A stretch of DNA of 60,475 nucleotides from Chitinophagaceae bacterium (GTDB lineage: Bacteria > Bacteroidota > Bacteroidia > Chitinophagales > Chitinophagaceae). The position numbers were made by a program, and so were the translations under genes. The stretch's first letter is position 1, and each line of letters begins with the position of its first letter. Location: positions 1-60,475 of the forward strand of contig JAJTFY010000016.1 of NCBI GenBank assembly GCA_021299175.1. Reading direction: 5' to 3'. Shown piece after piece: positions 42,842 through 51,787 of this stretch. Below the pieces are notes generated by a model. It saw nothing but the letters and a program-made list of their open reading frames with translations, was not told the origin of the DNA and did not search any database.

Positions 42842-44377
42842 CTAAAATAATATGTTCTTTCCTGTGTTTTTGGCTTTTTCTTTTTGCAGTTTCATAAAGT
42901 CACTGATTACATCTTTTTTATTTCTGTCCCGATATGTTTCATAGGCAGGATCTTTGTACTCTATCATTAGCTTAAGCATTCGTTTTCGTAACTTTTTTAT
43001 TTCTTGTGTATACGCAGGGTCATCGATAAGGTTATGAAGTGCATCGGGGTCATTTTTATAATCGTAAAGTTCTTCTGGTGTTCTATACTTATAGAAATTC
43101 ACACGCTTGGCGACAGCAGAATCTTTTTTGGCCGCAGCAAGCATGGCTTTCCAGGTCAGTCCCCCAGTTGCATCTCCCGTCATACTGGTTTTACCATCAG
43201 CCCAAAAGTTGTATATATAGCTAAAGCGATCATTTAACACACTCCTCATTGGGTACCTTATTTTGGCAAAAATTTGATAGTAGGTCGTGTAGACATGGTT
43301 TTTGTTTTTTTGCTTTTTGCCCAGTAACAAGGGCAGATAACTTTTCCCATCTGCATTTGTTTCCTGTGGAAGCTTTACAGCATCAAGAATGGTAGGCATC
43401 AGGTCGATGCCAGATACTGCATGGGTCGAATCAACTGTACCTGGCTTGACAACACCCGGCCATGCAACAATAAGTGGTGTTCTGTTGCTGTTGTAATAGC
43501 ACTGAGATTTCCCATATGGAAAGGCTGACCCATTGTCACTCATGAATACGATTATTGTATTATCGGCCATGCCGCTTTCGGATAAGGCCTTTAATATTCC
43601 GCCAATAGAAAGATCAGCCCTATGAACAGAACTATAATACTGTGCCATTTCTTTTCTGACTTCAGGTATGTCAGGTAAGAATGCGGGGACCTCAATTTCA
43701 TCAGGTTGAAATTGACGGCTTTTACCGAGAGGATTAAATTCAAATGACTGCAGGTCTTCTTCAGTGCCTGAAAAAGGCCTGTGTGGATCTTGGGAGTTGG
43801 CTACCAGAAAAAAGGGCTCATTGTTTTTTTGTGACATCTTAAAGAATGTCATGGCATAATCGTAAAAAAAAGAAGGTATTCTTCCAGATCCTTTTCTCCA
43901 TGTTGAATCTTTTTCGGTGAGAAAAGGAATATAATCCCATTGAAATTTCTCCATGGGTTGATAGTGAATTTCCTTTCCAAGTACTCCATTGATATATCCT
44001 GCTTTTTTTAATTTTTCCGGAAGAGTAACTACATCGATGCTCATGGGTTCCAGACCTTCAGAGCCATTGTTATGGGGATAAAGTCCTGTAAGCATTGATT
44101 GGCGGGAAGGTTGGCAAACGGCAGTATTGATGAAGCCACGGTTAAACCGCATTCCTCTCCTGGCAAGTGCATCAATGTTCGGAGTAATTCCTGGTATTTT
44201 ACATCCAAATGCACCTACTGAATTGTAGGTCATGTCATCAACTGTAATGATCAGGATGTTGGGTCTTGCTTTTTCCTTTTTGATACTAATCAAAGGCGGA
44301 TGGGAAGAAAAACCATTTAATGAAAACAAAGTGAGCAGAGATAATAAAACAAAAGATAGGTTGCCGCGTCCTTTCAT
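42842..44377 (-). CDS. Sulfatase, heparan N-sulfatase-like, secreted
   Basis: A 511-aa sulfatase with an N-terminal hydrophobic segment (LSFVLLSLLTLFSLNGFS). ARPNILIITVDDMTYNS gives the metal aspartates, CQPSRQSMLTGLYPH gives formylglycine Cys88, and VFMSDNGSAFPYGKS the second half of the metal site. GITPNIDALARRGMRFNRGF and the overall layout resemble N-sulfoglucosamine sulfohydrolases, though this is by eye. Its ATG directly abuts the stop codon of the preceding sulfatase gene (no gap), so the two are one transcription unit. Confidence 0.9.
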   Translation of the reverse strand: MKGRGNLSFVLLSLLTLFSLNGFSSHPPLISIKKEKARPNILIITVDDMTYNSVGAFGCKIPGITPNIDALARRGMRFNRGFINTAVCQPSRQSMLTGLYPHNNGSEGLEPMSIDVVTLPEKLKKAGYINGVLGKEIHYQPMEKFQWDYIPFLTEKDSTWRKGSGRIPSFFYDYAMTFFKMSQKNNEPFFLVANSQDPHRPFSGTEEDLQSFEFNPLGKSRQFQPDEIEVPAFLPDIPEVRKEMAQYYSSVHRADLSIGGILKALSESGMADNTIIVFMSDNGSAFPYGKSQCYYNSNRTPLIVAWPGVVKPGTVDSTHAVSGIDLMPTILDAVKLPQETNADGKSYLPLLLGKKQKNKNHVYTTYYQIFAKIRYPMRSVLNDRFSYIYNFWADGKTSMTGDATGGLTWKAMLAAAKKDSAVAKRVNFYKYRTPEELYDYKNDPDALHNLIDDPAYTQEIKKLRKRMLKLMIEYKDPAYETYRDRNKKDVISDFMKLQKEKAKNTGKNILF

Positions 44378-45904
44378 TTAGTCTGATTTTGGCGTATAAA
44401 CCTTTCCAAGATTGCCTGATGTATTGATAATGTCTCCACGCTTGATACCCATTTCCGTTAAACCGAATTTATCGAGATAGTACTCGGATGGTTTGAAATG
44501 TTCATCGCCTATTGCCTTGAGTTCCTTTTGCATCAAGCGGTCCATTTTTTTCTGTAACCGGGCGTAATTGCTGTTGTCTATCAAATTGTTGAGTTCCAAA
44601 GAATCGGTAACATGATTGAACAACATCAATGGTTTGTCCGGGGTTTTGACATATGTGTAACGATTGGTCTTGATGGCCCTGTATTCTGAGAAGGGCGTTG
44701 GGGCAGTGGGATATACATTCATGTACAAGGCTGCTCTGTTATTTACTCCCGTGGGTTTTTTTATCACTGAAGAGATATTCTTTCCTTCAATGGTCCGGGG
44801 TATCGAAAGACCTGCCAATGACAACATTGTAGGCAATACATCTGGTGTGGTGATTGGGGTATGGGTCAGCTTACCGGCATTGTTTCCGATTCCAGGATAG
44901 CGGATCAAAAAAGGGGTTTTTACTGACTCATCCCAGGAAATCTGCTTTTCGTATGGTCTGACACCATGTGATCCCATCATTTCACCATGATCAGCTGTTA
45001 AAATGATGATGGAATTATCATATAAACCCAACGATTTGATTTTACTTATTAAATCACCAATAGCCTCATCCGTTGCGGTGCAATGTGCATAATACTGTTT
45101 AAGATTTTCTCTAATATTGGGAAATTTATCTTCAATCACATTGGGGCTCAACACCAGTTTTTCTTTGGGATACATGTCCTGGTATTTCTGGGCTGCTTTG
45201 TGCTGAGAAAAGTGAGGTGATTCAATCGAAAGAAAAAGCAAAAAGGGATTATTGCTTTTCGACGCCTCTGCAAGGTAGTTTGCCGCATCTTCCACAATTG
45301 CGAAAGCTGAGTATTTATCCCAGTATTTAACATTCAAGTCATTGTTTTCGAAATAGGGCATTTTATTATAGTCATGTGTACATTCGACTCCTTTCCAGTA
45401 ATCAAATCCCTGCCTTCTGAAGGGTTGCACATTGTTCAGCCGCCCGTGCCCGTCAAGATGCCACTTCCCGTAAAACGCAGTTGCATAGCCTTGTTGTTTA
45501 AATATTTCAGCCATACACAATTCCTTTTCTGGCAGATAAAGATCATTCATGAACATTCCTGTTGAAGTCGGAAATCTTCCGGTCATCAACGCAGCCCTGT
45601 AGGGAGTGCAAATGGGCATAACAGATACACAGTTCTTGAAGATAACAGACTCTTTTGAGAATTGGTCAATGTAAGGCGTTTTTACCTGGGTATCGCCTGC
45701 AAAACCAAAAGCAGTAGATCTCCATTGGTCAGTAAGAATGAAAATGACATTAGGTCGGTTTTGTGCTTGTACTGCTATTGAAAAGCATAGCTGTAGTATG
45801 ATGAGTAATTCCCAACGTGTATTTCTATAAGAATGCAGTCTATTAAACCAAATCTTTCCCATGCGAATATGAAATTTAAATTTTCTCTGCTTCAATTTAC
45901 TCAT
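44378..45904 (-). CDS. Sulfatase, first gene of a two-sulfatase operon
   Basis: A 508-aa sulfatase. A long basic N-terminus precedes the signal-like segment (WELLIILQLCFSIAVQAQ), so the true start may be the second ATG at codon 15. NRPNVIFILTDQWRSTAFG supplies metal ligands; CTPYRAALMTGRFP has formylglycine Cys99 (Tyr in place of the more common Ser/Thr, still C-x-P-x-R). YGKWHLDGHG and LTADHGEMMGSHG complete the site. It is divergent from the DUF1080 gene (80 bp between), which fits a shared control region, although no clear promoter box is seen. Confidence 0.9.
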   Translation of the reverse strand: MSKLKQRKFKFHIRMGKIWFNRLHSYRNTRWELLIILQLCFSIAVQAQNRPNVIFILTDQWRSTAFGFAGDTQVKTPYIDQFSKESVIFKNCVSVMPICTPYRAALMTGRFPTSTGMFMNDLYLPEKELCMAEIFKQQGYATAFYGKWHLDGHGRLNNVQPFRRQGFDYWKGVECTHDYNKMPYFENNDLNVKYWDKYSAFAIVEDAANYLAEASKSNNPFLLFLSIESPHFSQHKAAQKYQDMYPKEKLVLSPNVIEDKFPNIRENLKQYYAHCTATDEAIGDLISKIKSLGLYDNSIIILTADHGEMMGSHGVRPYEKQISWDESVKTPFLIRYPGIGNNAGKLTHTPITTPDVLPTMLSLAGLSIPRTIEGKNISSVIKKPTGVNNRAALYMNVYPTAPTPFSEYRAIKTNRYTYVKTPDKPLMLFNHVTDSLELNNLIDNSNYARLQKKMDRLMQKELKAIGDEHFKPSEYYLDKFGLTEMGIKRGDIINTSGNLGKVYTPKSD

Positions 45905-45984
45905 ATTTTACAATATCTCTAAAAAATCCCAAATGCTAACACATTCTGGGCAATTCCGTATCTTCCAATCTATATTTTTCCTTC

Positions 45985-46779
45985 ATGCAAAGATTTCTTG
46001 GCCTATTCATTATTGCCTTCATATTCCTATCCTTCAGTTTCCCACCAAAGGAAAAATGGATCAAACTATTCAACGGCAAAAACCTTAATAACTGGACTGT
46101 AAAGATTTTTCACCATGAAGTGGGAGATAATTATGGCAATACCTTTCGCGCGGAAGATGGCGTGATCAAAGTCCGCTATGATAAGTATGAGCAATTCAAC
46201 AATCGCTATGGCCATCTATTTTACAACAAACCATTCTCGTATTTCAAATTGAAGTTTGATTACCGTTTTACAGGAATCTGGCGCAATGATGCACCATCGT
46301 ATACCAAGATCAATTCTGGTGTCATGTACCATTCCCAGGATCCACGCACCATTTTAAAGGAACAGGATTGGCCCATATCTGTTGAGTTTCAGGTCTTGGG
46401 AGGATTGGAAGATGGACTGTCCAGGCCCACAGGAAACATGTGCTCTCCCGGTACTGATGTCTTTTTTCAAGGAAAAAAAGATCCCAGGCATTGTATCAGT
46501 TCAACATCTAAGACCTATTACGGAAATCAGTGGGTGCATGCTGAATTGATTGTGCTCGGTGATTCCTTGGTTACCCATATCATCAATGGTGATACTGTTC
46601 TACAATATACCAAACCACAGATCGGAGGAGGCGTTGCCAATGGGTATGATCCGGCTATCAAGATTGATGGTAAATTGCTTAAGAGCGGTTTCATCGCCTT
46701 GCAGAGCGAGGGCCAAGAAATTGATTTCAAAAACATTGAGCTCCTTGACCTGTCAAAAAAATACAAAACAAATGAGTAA
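45985..46779 (+). CDS. DUF1080 (3-keto-disaccharide hydrolase-like) secreted protein
   Basis: A 264-aa exported protein with a short hydrophobic leader. KWIKLFNGKNLNNWTVK is the usual DUF1080 opening, followed by the concanavalin-like beta-sandwich (YFKLKFDYRFTG, NSGVMYHSQDP, ISVEFQVLGG, QWVHAELIVLGD, IALQSEGQEIDFKNIEL). Some family members act on 3-keto-glycosides after an oxidation step; others only bind carbohydrate. No glucose-fructose-like oxidoreductase is next to it. A TATATTTT sequence 6 nt before the ATG is a weak -7 box. Its end overlaps mazG by 8 bp. Confidence 0.87.
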   Translation: MQRFLGLFIIAFIFLSFSFPPKEKWIKLFNGKNLNNWTVKIFHHEVGDNYGNTFRAEDGVIKVRYDKYEQFNNRYGHLFYNKPFSYFKLKFDYRFTGIWRNDAPSYTKINSGVMYHSQDPRTILKEQDWPISVEFQVLGGLEDGLSRPTGNMCSPGTDVFFQGKKDPRHCISSTSKTYYGNQWVHAELIVLGDSLVTHIINGDTVLQYTKPQIGGGVANGYDPAIKIDGKLLKSGFIALQSEGQEIDFKNIELLDLSKKYKTNE

Positions 46780-47563
46780 TCATGCCATCGTTAGGTTAGA
46801 AAAAATAATGGATGAGTTGCGTGAGCAATGCCCCTGGGACCGCAAACAAACCATTCATACCTTGAGACAGTTGACCATTGAAGAATGTCACGAACTGGCT
46901 GATGTGATCACCGATGAAAACTGGAAGGGTATTAAAGAGGAGTTAGGAGACATTCTTCTGCACATCCTTTTCTACACCAAAATAGGCACAGAGCAAAATC
47001 AGTTCACCTTTGACGATGTCATCAATGGAATTTGTGATAAGTTGATTTTTCGGCATCCACATATTTATGGTGATGTAGTGGTAAAAGATGAAGAGGAGGT
47101 AAAACGCAATTGGGAAAATTTAAAGCTCAAAGAAGGTAAAACATCAGTGATGAGTGGGGTTCCAAGGTCTTTGCCTCCGATGGTTCAGGCCATGAGGATT
47201 CAGGAAAAAGCCAAGCAGGTGGGCTTTGAATGGGAGAATAAAGAGCAGGTATGGGAAAAGGTGAAAGAGGAAATGGAAGAGGTGAGGGCAGAGGTTGAGC
47301 AACATGATGCGGCCGATCAATCTAATCAAATTGGACATCAAAAAAATAAAATTGAAGAGGAGATAGGCGATCTGCTTTTTTCTGTCATCAACTATGCCAG
47401 ATTTTTGGACATTGATCCAGACAATGCGCTGGCAAGAACCAATAAAAAATTCTTGACCCGATTCCAGTCCATGGAAAAAATCATCATTGATAAAGGGCAG
47501 CGCATGACAGATCTAAGCCTCGATCAAATGGATGAGATCTGGAATGAAGTCAAAAACCATTGA
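46772..47563 (+). CDS. mazG: Nucleoside triphosphate pyrophosphohydrolase MazG
   Basis: A 263-aa all-helical enzyme that hydrolyses NTPs to NMP and pyrophosphate. The frame extends far upstream within the DUF1080 gene, but the ATG at 46772 starts the canonical MSNHAIVRLEKIMDELREQC, then PWDRKQTIHTLR. The metal motif is EECHE (37-41) with KEELGD (55-60); the second MazG repeat has KIEEEIGDLLF and NARL-like DNALARTNKKF. Overlap of 8 bp with DUF1080 suggests cotranslation. It converges on polX with only 4 bp between the stop codons. Confidence 0.94.
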   Translation: MSNHAIVRLEKIMDELREQCPWDRKQTIHTLRQLTIEECHELADVITDENWKGIKEELGDILLHILFYTKIGTEQNQFTFDDVINGICDKLIFRHPHIYGDVVVKDEEEVKRNWENLKLKEGKTSVMSGVPRSLPPMVQAMRIQEKAKQVGFEWENKEQVWEKVKEEMEEVRAEVEQHDAADQSNQIGHQKNKIEEEIGDLLFSVINYARFLDIDPDNALARTNKKFLTRFQSMEKIIIDKGQRMTDLSLDQMDEIWNEVKNH

Positions 47564-47567
47564 CCAA

Positions 47568-49226
47568 TTATCCCCTTAAATAGGCTTCAAAATCTTGAAG
47601 GCTAAAACTGGAGAGGTTGTTTTCTTTTTTCAATCCCCCTTTCTGTGCTGCCAGGGTGCCATAACGTATATCATTGTATCCATCAACATTGTGTGCATCT
47701 GGATTGATCGACAGTATTGCTCCCTTGTCTTGGGCCCTGGCAACCCATGTCCAGTCTAGGTCAAGCCTTCTTGGATGGGCATTTATTTCAATAACCACTT
47801 TATTGGCAATGCAGGCATCAATGATCTTCTCATGATCAAGGGGGTAGCCCTTTCTGCTCAATAGAAGCCTACCAGTTGGGTGTCCAAGAATGGTAGTAAA
47901 TGGATTCTCAATTGCTGCAATCACCCGCTGCATGGCCTTCTCCTCACTCATTTTAAGATTGGAGTGAACGGAAGCGATGACCAGATCAAATGTGCTGAGC
48001 AGGTTGTCGGAATAATCCAGGGATCCATCGTTGAGGATATCACTCTCAATGCTTTTGAAAATCTTGAATGGAGCATATTTTTTGTTCAATTCATCAATGT
48101 ATTGGTGCTGCGCCTTCACCCTCTCTTCTGACAGTCCATTCGCATAGAAAGCAGATTTGCTGTGATCGCTGATGACCAGATACTCAAATCCTCTATCAAT
48201 GCAGGCTTTGGCCATTTCTTCAATGGTATTCGTGCCATCGCTCCAATCACTGTGGCTATGGATGATTGATTTGATGTCTACTGGTTGTACAATATCCATC
48301 ACAGACTCTTTTGCAGCCCTTCCAATGATAGTGGGATCCTCTCTGAGAAATGATGGTATATAGTTGATGGATGCTGCTGAGAAAGCATCTTGGTCATCAT
48401 GCATGTCATTCAATGATGCGGGGTATTGATTCAACCATGCATCAACAAATGCTGCTGAGCCGTTGAGGATAAAACTTCTTTTTTGGAGTTGGTCTGCAGG
48501 GGAAAATTGGAATTCCAGCAGTACATTTTCAATGCCTTTGGCTTGTAATAACTCATCAGTTTCATCAATTGTTTCAAACCCATTGTCCTTTAGAAATGTG
48601 CTAAGCTGTTGTGTATTGCAATCCGTTACCCAGCAAAGTTTTTCGAGGGTAGGCATTTGTCTGACAAAATCTCCGCAAAGCATGAACTTGTTTCCCCTGA
48701 ACTGTGATTCAAAAATCTCTTGCATGTGCAAGGCATAGGTTTCAATGTCTGCATAGAGAAAATGCCCCTGGTGCCGGAAATAAAACTCTATCGCTTCCTT
48801 TACATTTTTCTGTGTTTTCTCTCCAAATCCCTTGTATAGGAGCAATCTGTTTTCATTACAGGCATAAAGCAGTTCTCCCAATCCTTCAATGCCCATTTCT
48901 TTCCAAATGGTAGAAATCTTTTTGGGGCCTATGCCCTTTATCTGCATCATTTCCAATACGCCTTCAGGCGTTTTTGAAATCAGGTCTTCCAGCGACATTA
49001 GCTTACCGGTGTCCAATATTTCAATGATTTTTCTTGCCGTTGAATCACCAATTCCTTTGAGCGATGCAATTTGCTCCTTTGGGATGGATTCTAGCTGCAG
49101 AGGCAATTTTTCGATGGAAAATGCAGCAGTCCCATAAGACTTTGCTTTGAAGCTGTTTTCCTGGTGGATGTCCATTAATTTGCTCAAGAGGTTGAATTGA
49201 TCGGCAATGGCGTAATTGTCTGGCAT
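47568..49226 (-). CDS. polX: PolX-type protein: HhH + degenerate polymerase domain + PHP domain
   Basis: A 552-aa protein with helix-hairpin-helix motifs (LKGIGDSTARKI at 57, IKGIGPKKI at 96), a nucleotidyltransferase-like middle, and a C-terminal PHP domain (IIHSHSDWSDG with His323 and His325, ISDHSKSAF with Asp354 and His355, SIESDIL, ASVHSNL, NPDAH). In active PolX the polymerase palm has a GS...RR..GDxD metal motif; the corresponding region here (FMLCGDFVRQMPTLEKLCWV) keeps only part of it and lacks the aspartate pair. The PHP nuclease looks intact, the polymerase probably not. Role in base excision repair is known for the family. Confidence 0.88.
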   Translation of the reverse strand: MPDNYAIADQFNLLSKLMDIHQENSFKAKSYGTAAFSIEKLPLQLESIPKEQIASLKGIGDSTARKIIEILDTGKLMSLEDLISKTPEGVLEMMQIKGIGPKKISTIWKEMGIEGLGELLYACNENRLLLYKGFGEKTQKNVKEAIEFYFRHQGHFLYADIETYALHMQEIFESQFRGNKFMLCGDFVRQMPTLEKLCWVTDCNTQQLSTFLKDNGFETIDETDELLQAKGIENVLLEFQFSPADQLQKRSFILNGSAAFVDAWLNQYPASLNDMHDDQDAFSAASINYIPSFLREDPTIIGRAAKESVMDIVQPVDIKSIIHSHSDWSDGTNTIEEMAKACIDRGFEYLVISDHSKSAFYANGLSEERVKAQHQYIDELNKKYAPFKIFKSIESDILNDGSLDYSDNLLSTFDLVIASVHSNLKMSEEKAMQRVIAAIENPFTTILGHPTGRLLLSRKGYPLDHEKIIDACIANKVVIEINAHPRRLDLDWTWVARAQDKGAILSINPDAHNVDGYNDIRYGTLAAQKGGLKKENNLSSFSLQDFEAYLRG

Positions 49227-49250
49227 GATGTGCAGTTGATCTTTGACAAA

Positions 49251-49275
49251 AAAAAGTCCCGCACGAAGCGGGACT
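49251..49275 (-). terminator. Terminator of the histone-like gene
   Basis: An 8-bp stem AGTCCCGC/GCGGGACT with a 5-nt loop, followed on the minus strand by a run of T, 24 nt after the stop codon. Confidence 0.85.
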
Positions 49276-49298
49276 CTATACTTTTAACTGTTGGAAGA

Positions 49299-49448
49299 TT
49301 ACTTTGCAGCTTTCTTCGGAGCAGCTTTAGCGGCTTTCTTAGGAGCGGCTTTCTTAGCAGCAGCTTTCTTAGGAGCAGCTTTAGCAGCTTTCTTAGGAGC
49401 AGCTTTCTTTGCAGCCTTCTTAGGTGCAGCTTTTTTTGCAGTTGCCAT
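49299..49448 (-). CDS. Histone H1-like Ala/Lys/Pro-rich protein
   Basis: A 49-aa protein made almost only of Ala, Lys and Pro after MATAKK: AAPKK and AAK units repeat about seven times. It has a consensus promoter upstream and a clear terminator downstream, so it is a real small gene despite its low complexity. The plus strand of the same stretch reads as a Ser/Phe-rich frame that is only a shadow. Such proteins bind DNA or RNA through charge and resemble the C-terminal tail of eukaryotic histone H1; similar small proteins are common in Bacteroidota. Not recognised as a named gene. Confidence 0.85.
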   Translation of the reverse strand: MATAKKAAPKKAAKKAAPKKAAKAAPKKAAAKKAAPKKAAKAAPKKAAK

Positions 49449-49488
49449 TTTGTTTAGAATTTAATGGTTTAGAAAATGTTTAACGTAG

Positions 49489-49519
49489 TAAAAGTATAAA
49501 CAGTTTTCCTAATATGCAA
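49489..49519 (-). promoter_or_regulatory. Promoter of the histone-like gene
   Basis: On the minus strand TTG (49519-49517), 20-nt spacer, TACTTTTA (49496-49489), one mismatch from consensus. Leader of about 37 nt. Confidence 0.6.
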
Positions 49520-49541
49520 AAAAAAATATTTTAAGCAGTGA

Positions 49542-49808
49542 TTATCCGGCAGTTACAACAGGTTCGATGGATACAAATGTCTTGTTGTTCTTTGATTTTC
49601 TAAATTCAACAACACCATCAGATGTCGCGAAAATAGTCCAGTCTTTGCCTACTCCAACATTTTTACCAGGGTGGTACTGTGTGCCACGCTGACGCAAAAT
49701 GATGTTTCCTGAAATAGCAGGTTGACCACCAAAGATCTTGATGCCAAGTCTTTTACTGTGTGAATCGCGACCGTTCTTAACGCTACCTTCACCTTTCTTA
49801 TGTGCCAT
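49542..49808 (-). CDS. rpmA: 50S ribosomal protein L27
   Basis: An 88-aa ribosomal protein beginning [20 protein letters not shown], then LGIKIFGGQ. The N-terminus reaches the peptidyl transferase centre. It directly follows rplU (35 bp gap) in the usual L21-L27 operon. Full length. Confidence 0.98.
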   Translation of the reverse strand: MAHKKGEGSVKNGRDSHSKRLGIKIFGGQPAISGNIILRQRGTQYHPGKNVGVGKDWTIFATSDGVVEFRKSKNNKTFVSIEPVVTAG

Positions 49809-49843
49809 GACGCTTGTTTTTTAAATGATGACTTTTAAATTGA

Positions 49844-50146
49844 TCAGGCGATGCTTTCAATCCTGAGCTTGGTATACAATTTACGGTGACCGATTTTTTT
49901 ACGGAAACCCTTTCTTCTTTTCATTTTGAATGCAATCACTTTGTCACCCTGAACCTCACTGAGGATTTCAGCACTGACTTTAACTGTTACATCCTTTCCA
50001 ACGGAAAGTTTTCCATCATTGTCAACAAGCAAAACCTCTGGGATTTCAATCTTGTCGCCTACACTTCCCTCAATATGGGAAACATACAGCTGCTGTCCGG
50101 CTTCAACCTTGTACTGGTGACCTGCTATTTTTACAATTGCAAACAT
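49844..50146 (-). CDS. rplU: 50S ribosomal protein L21
   Basis: A 100-aa protein beginning MFAIVKIAGHQYKVEAGQ with the C-terminal FKMKRRKGFRKKIGHRKLYT signature of L21. First gene of the rplU-rpmA operon, with a good promoter just upstream. Confidence 0.98.
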   Translation of the reverse strand: MFAIVKIAGHQYKVEAGQQLYVSHIEGSVGDKIEIPEVLLVDNDGKLSVGKDVTVKVSAEILSEVQGDKVIAFKMKRRKGFRKKIGHRKLYTKLRIESIA

Positions 50147-50168
50147 GATAATTCAAAATTTAGGAGTG

Positions 50169-50199
50169 CGAAGGTAAGTATAATTTAATTTTCCCCCAA
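50169..50199 (-). promoter_or_regulatory. Promoter of the rplU-rpmA operon
   Basis: On the minus strand TTG (50199-50197), 20-nt spacer, TACCTTCG (50176-50169), one mismatch from TAnnTTTG. Leader of about 18 nt. Confidence 0.6.
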
Positions 50200-50248
50200 T
50201 TTTAAAACTAATATTTCTTGGGGGCTGTTTCTATTGATTGGTGGAACC

Positions 50249-50256
50249 TATCTTTG
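50249..50256 (+). promoter_or_regulatory. -7 box of the GH3-family / dxr operon
   Basis: Perfect TATCTTTG, 22 nt before the ATG at 50279. No TTG at the ideal distance. Confidence 0.45.
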
Positions 50257-50278
50257 CCACTCTCACGAATGATTCCAT

Positions 50279-51778
50279 ATGAAGATCAAATCGTATCTGG
50301 CCAAGCCTTTTGCAAATATCGTTTATAAAAAAGTTCAAAAATCCATGTGCTCTGCCTTGGAGGATCAGGAGAGCATCCTGGCAGCACTGGTTAAAAAAGG
50401 CAAGGCTTCTGGGTTTGGGAAAGAGCATCGCCTTGCTGAAGTATCTGATCATCAATCTTTTATACAAGCAGTCCCCATCAGGGACTATGAAAAGTTCAGT
50501 CCTTATATTGCAAAAATAAAAGAGGGGCAGGCCAATGTTCTGTGGCCAGGCAAGCCCATATACCTTGCCAAGACCTCTGGCACAACGTCAGGGGCCAAAT
50601 ATATTCCTATTACCGCCGATTCCATACCCAACCATATTGGAACTGCAAGGAATGCCTTGCTTTGCTATATAGCCACATCTGGAAATGCCAATTTTGCCAA
50701 TGGCAACATGATTTTCCTTTCAGGTTCTCCTACCTTGGATCGCATAGGGGGCATCCCAACGGGCAGGCTCAGCGGGATTGTGAATCATCATATTCCCAGT
50801 TACCTGAAAAAAAACCAGCTTCCCAGTTTTGAAACCAATTGTATTGAAGACTGGGAGTCCAAGCTGGAAAAAATTGTTGAAGAAACAATTGCCCGCAACA
50901 TGACTTTGATCAGTGGTATTCCACCATGGATGCAGATGTATTTTGATCGACTGATGGAAAAGACAGGCAAAAAAATCGGTGATCTGTTTCCTGATTTCAG
51001 CGTTTTGGTGCATGGTGGCGTCAATTTTAGCCCTTATCGTGCCAAGCTGATGGAAAGCATCGGTCGGAAGGTGGATACCATCGAAACCTTTCCTGCTTCT
51101 GAAGGTTTTTTTGCTTTTCAAGACACCAGGGAAGAGGAAGGGCTTTTGCTGAATACCAACTCGGGCATATTCTTTGAATTCATTCCTGCCGGGGAAGTAT
51201 TCAATGAAAATCCTACCAGGCTTTCGTTGAAGGATGTGAAGATCGGCGAGAATTATGCCCTGATCATCAACAACAATGCGGGTCTCTGGGGATACAATAT
51301 TGGTGATACCGTGAAGTTTGTTTCTCTTGACCCCTATAGAATCATTGTCTCTGGTCGCATCAAACATTTCATTTCTGCATTTGGTGAACATGTGATAGGC
51401 GAGGAGGTTGAATACAGCCTCATGAAAGCCGCCAACGAAAAGGGAATCCGCGTGGTTGAATTTACAGTTGCCCCCATGGTTACCCAAGACCAGGGTAAAT
51501 CATACCACGAGTGGTTTGTTGAATTTGAGGAGGATCCGCAAGACCTTGCTACATTCGCTGCTGAAGTAGACCAGCACATGCGATCAAAGAATATTTATTA
51601 TGATGACCTGATCAGGGGCAATATCCTGAAACCACTGGTGATTACCCCACTCAAGAAAAATGCTTTCATCGATTTTATGCGTTCTCAAGGGAAACTGGGT
51701 GGTCAAAACAAGGTGCCTAGATTGAGCAATGACAGGAAGATTGCATCAGAACTTGAAAAGATGGCCAACAACCTATAA
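50279..51778 (+). CDS. GH3-family acyl-adenylating protein
   Basis: A 499-aa protein of the GH3 family, known in plants for joining auxin or jasmonate to amino acids; bacterial members are uncharacterised. The ATP loop is TSGTTSGAKYIPIT (99-112). Other blocks are FLSGSPTL, GIPPWMQMYFDRL, YPASEGFFAFQ-like FPASEGFFAFQD and GYNIGDTVKFVS, with ISAFGEHVIGEEVE before the small C-terminal domain. Cytoplasmic. It is 9 bp upstream of dxr, so the two are cotranscribed; a functional tie to isoprenoid synthesis is not evident. Confidence 0.9.
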   Translation: MKIKSYLAKPFANIVYKKVQKSMCSALEDQESILAALVKKGKASGFGKEHRLAEVSDHQSFIQAVPIRDYEKFSPYIAKIKEGQANVLWPGKPIYLAKTSGTTSGAKYIPITADSIPNHIGTARNALLCYIATSGNANFANGNMIFLSGSPTLDRIGGIPTGRLSGIVNHHIPSYLKKNQLPSFETNCIEDWESKLEKIVEETIARNMTLISGIPPWMQMYFDRLMEKTGKKIGDLFPDFSVLVHGGVNFSPYRAKLMESIGRKVDTIETFPASEGFFAFQDTREEEGLLLNTNSGIFFEFIPAGEVFNENPTRLSLKDVKIGENYALIINNNAGLWGYNIGDTVKFVSLDPYRIIVSGRIKHFISAFGEHVIGEEVEYSLMKAANEKGIRVVEFTVAPMVTQDQGKSYHEWFVEFEEDPQDLATFAAEVDQHMRSKNIYYDDLIRGNILKPLVITPLKKNAFIDFMRSQGKLGGQNKVPRLSNDRKIASELEKMANNL

Positions 51779-51787
51779 ATTTACCGG

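Noticed and set aside
46550-46771. Upstream extension of mazG
   Set aside because: It lies fully inside the DUF1080 gene; MazG homology starts at the ATG at 46772.
40940-46779. Genomic island integrated at tRNA-Leu(GAG)
   Set aside because: No integrase, and I found no copy of the tRNA 3' end on the far side of the sulfatase block.
49197-49457. Plus-strand Ser/Phe/Leu-rich repetitive reading frame
   Set aside because: It is the exact opposite strand of the Ala/Lys/Pro-rich histone-like gene, which has a promoter and a terminator on the minus strand.
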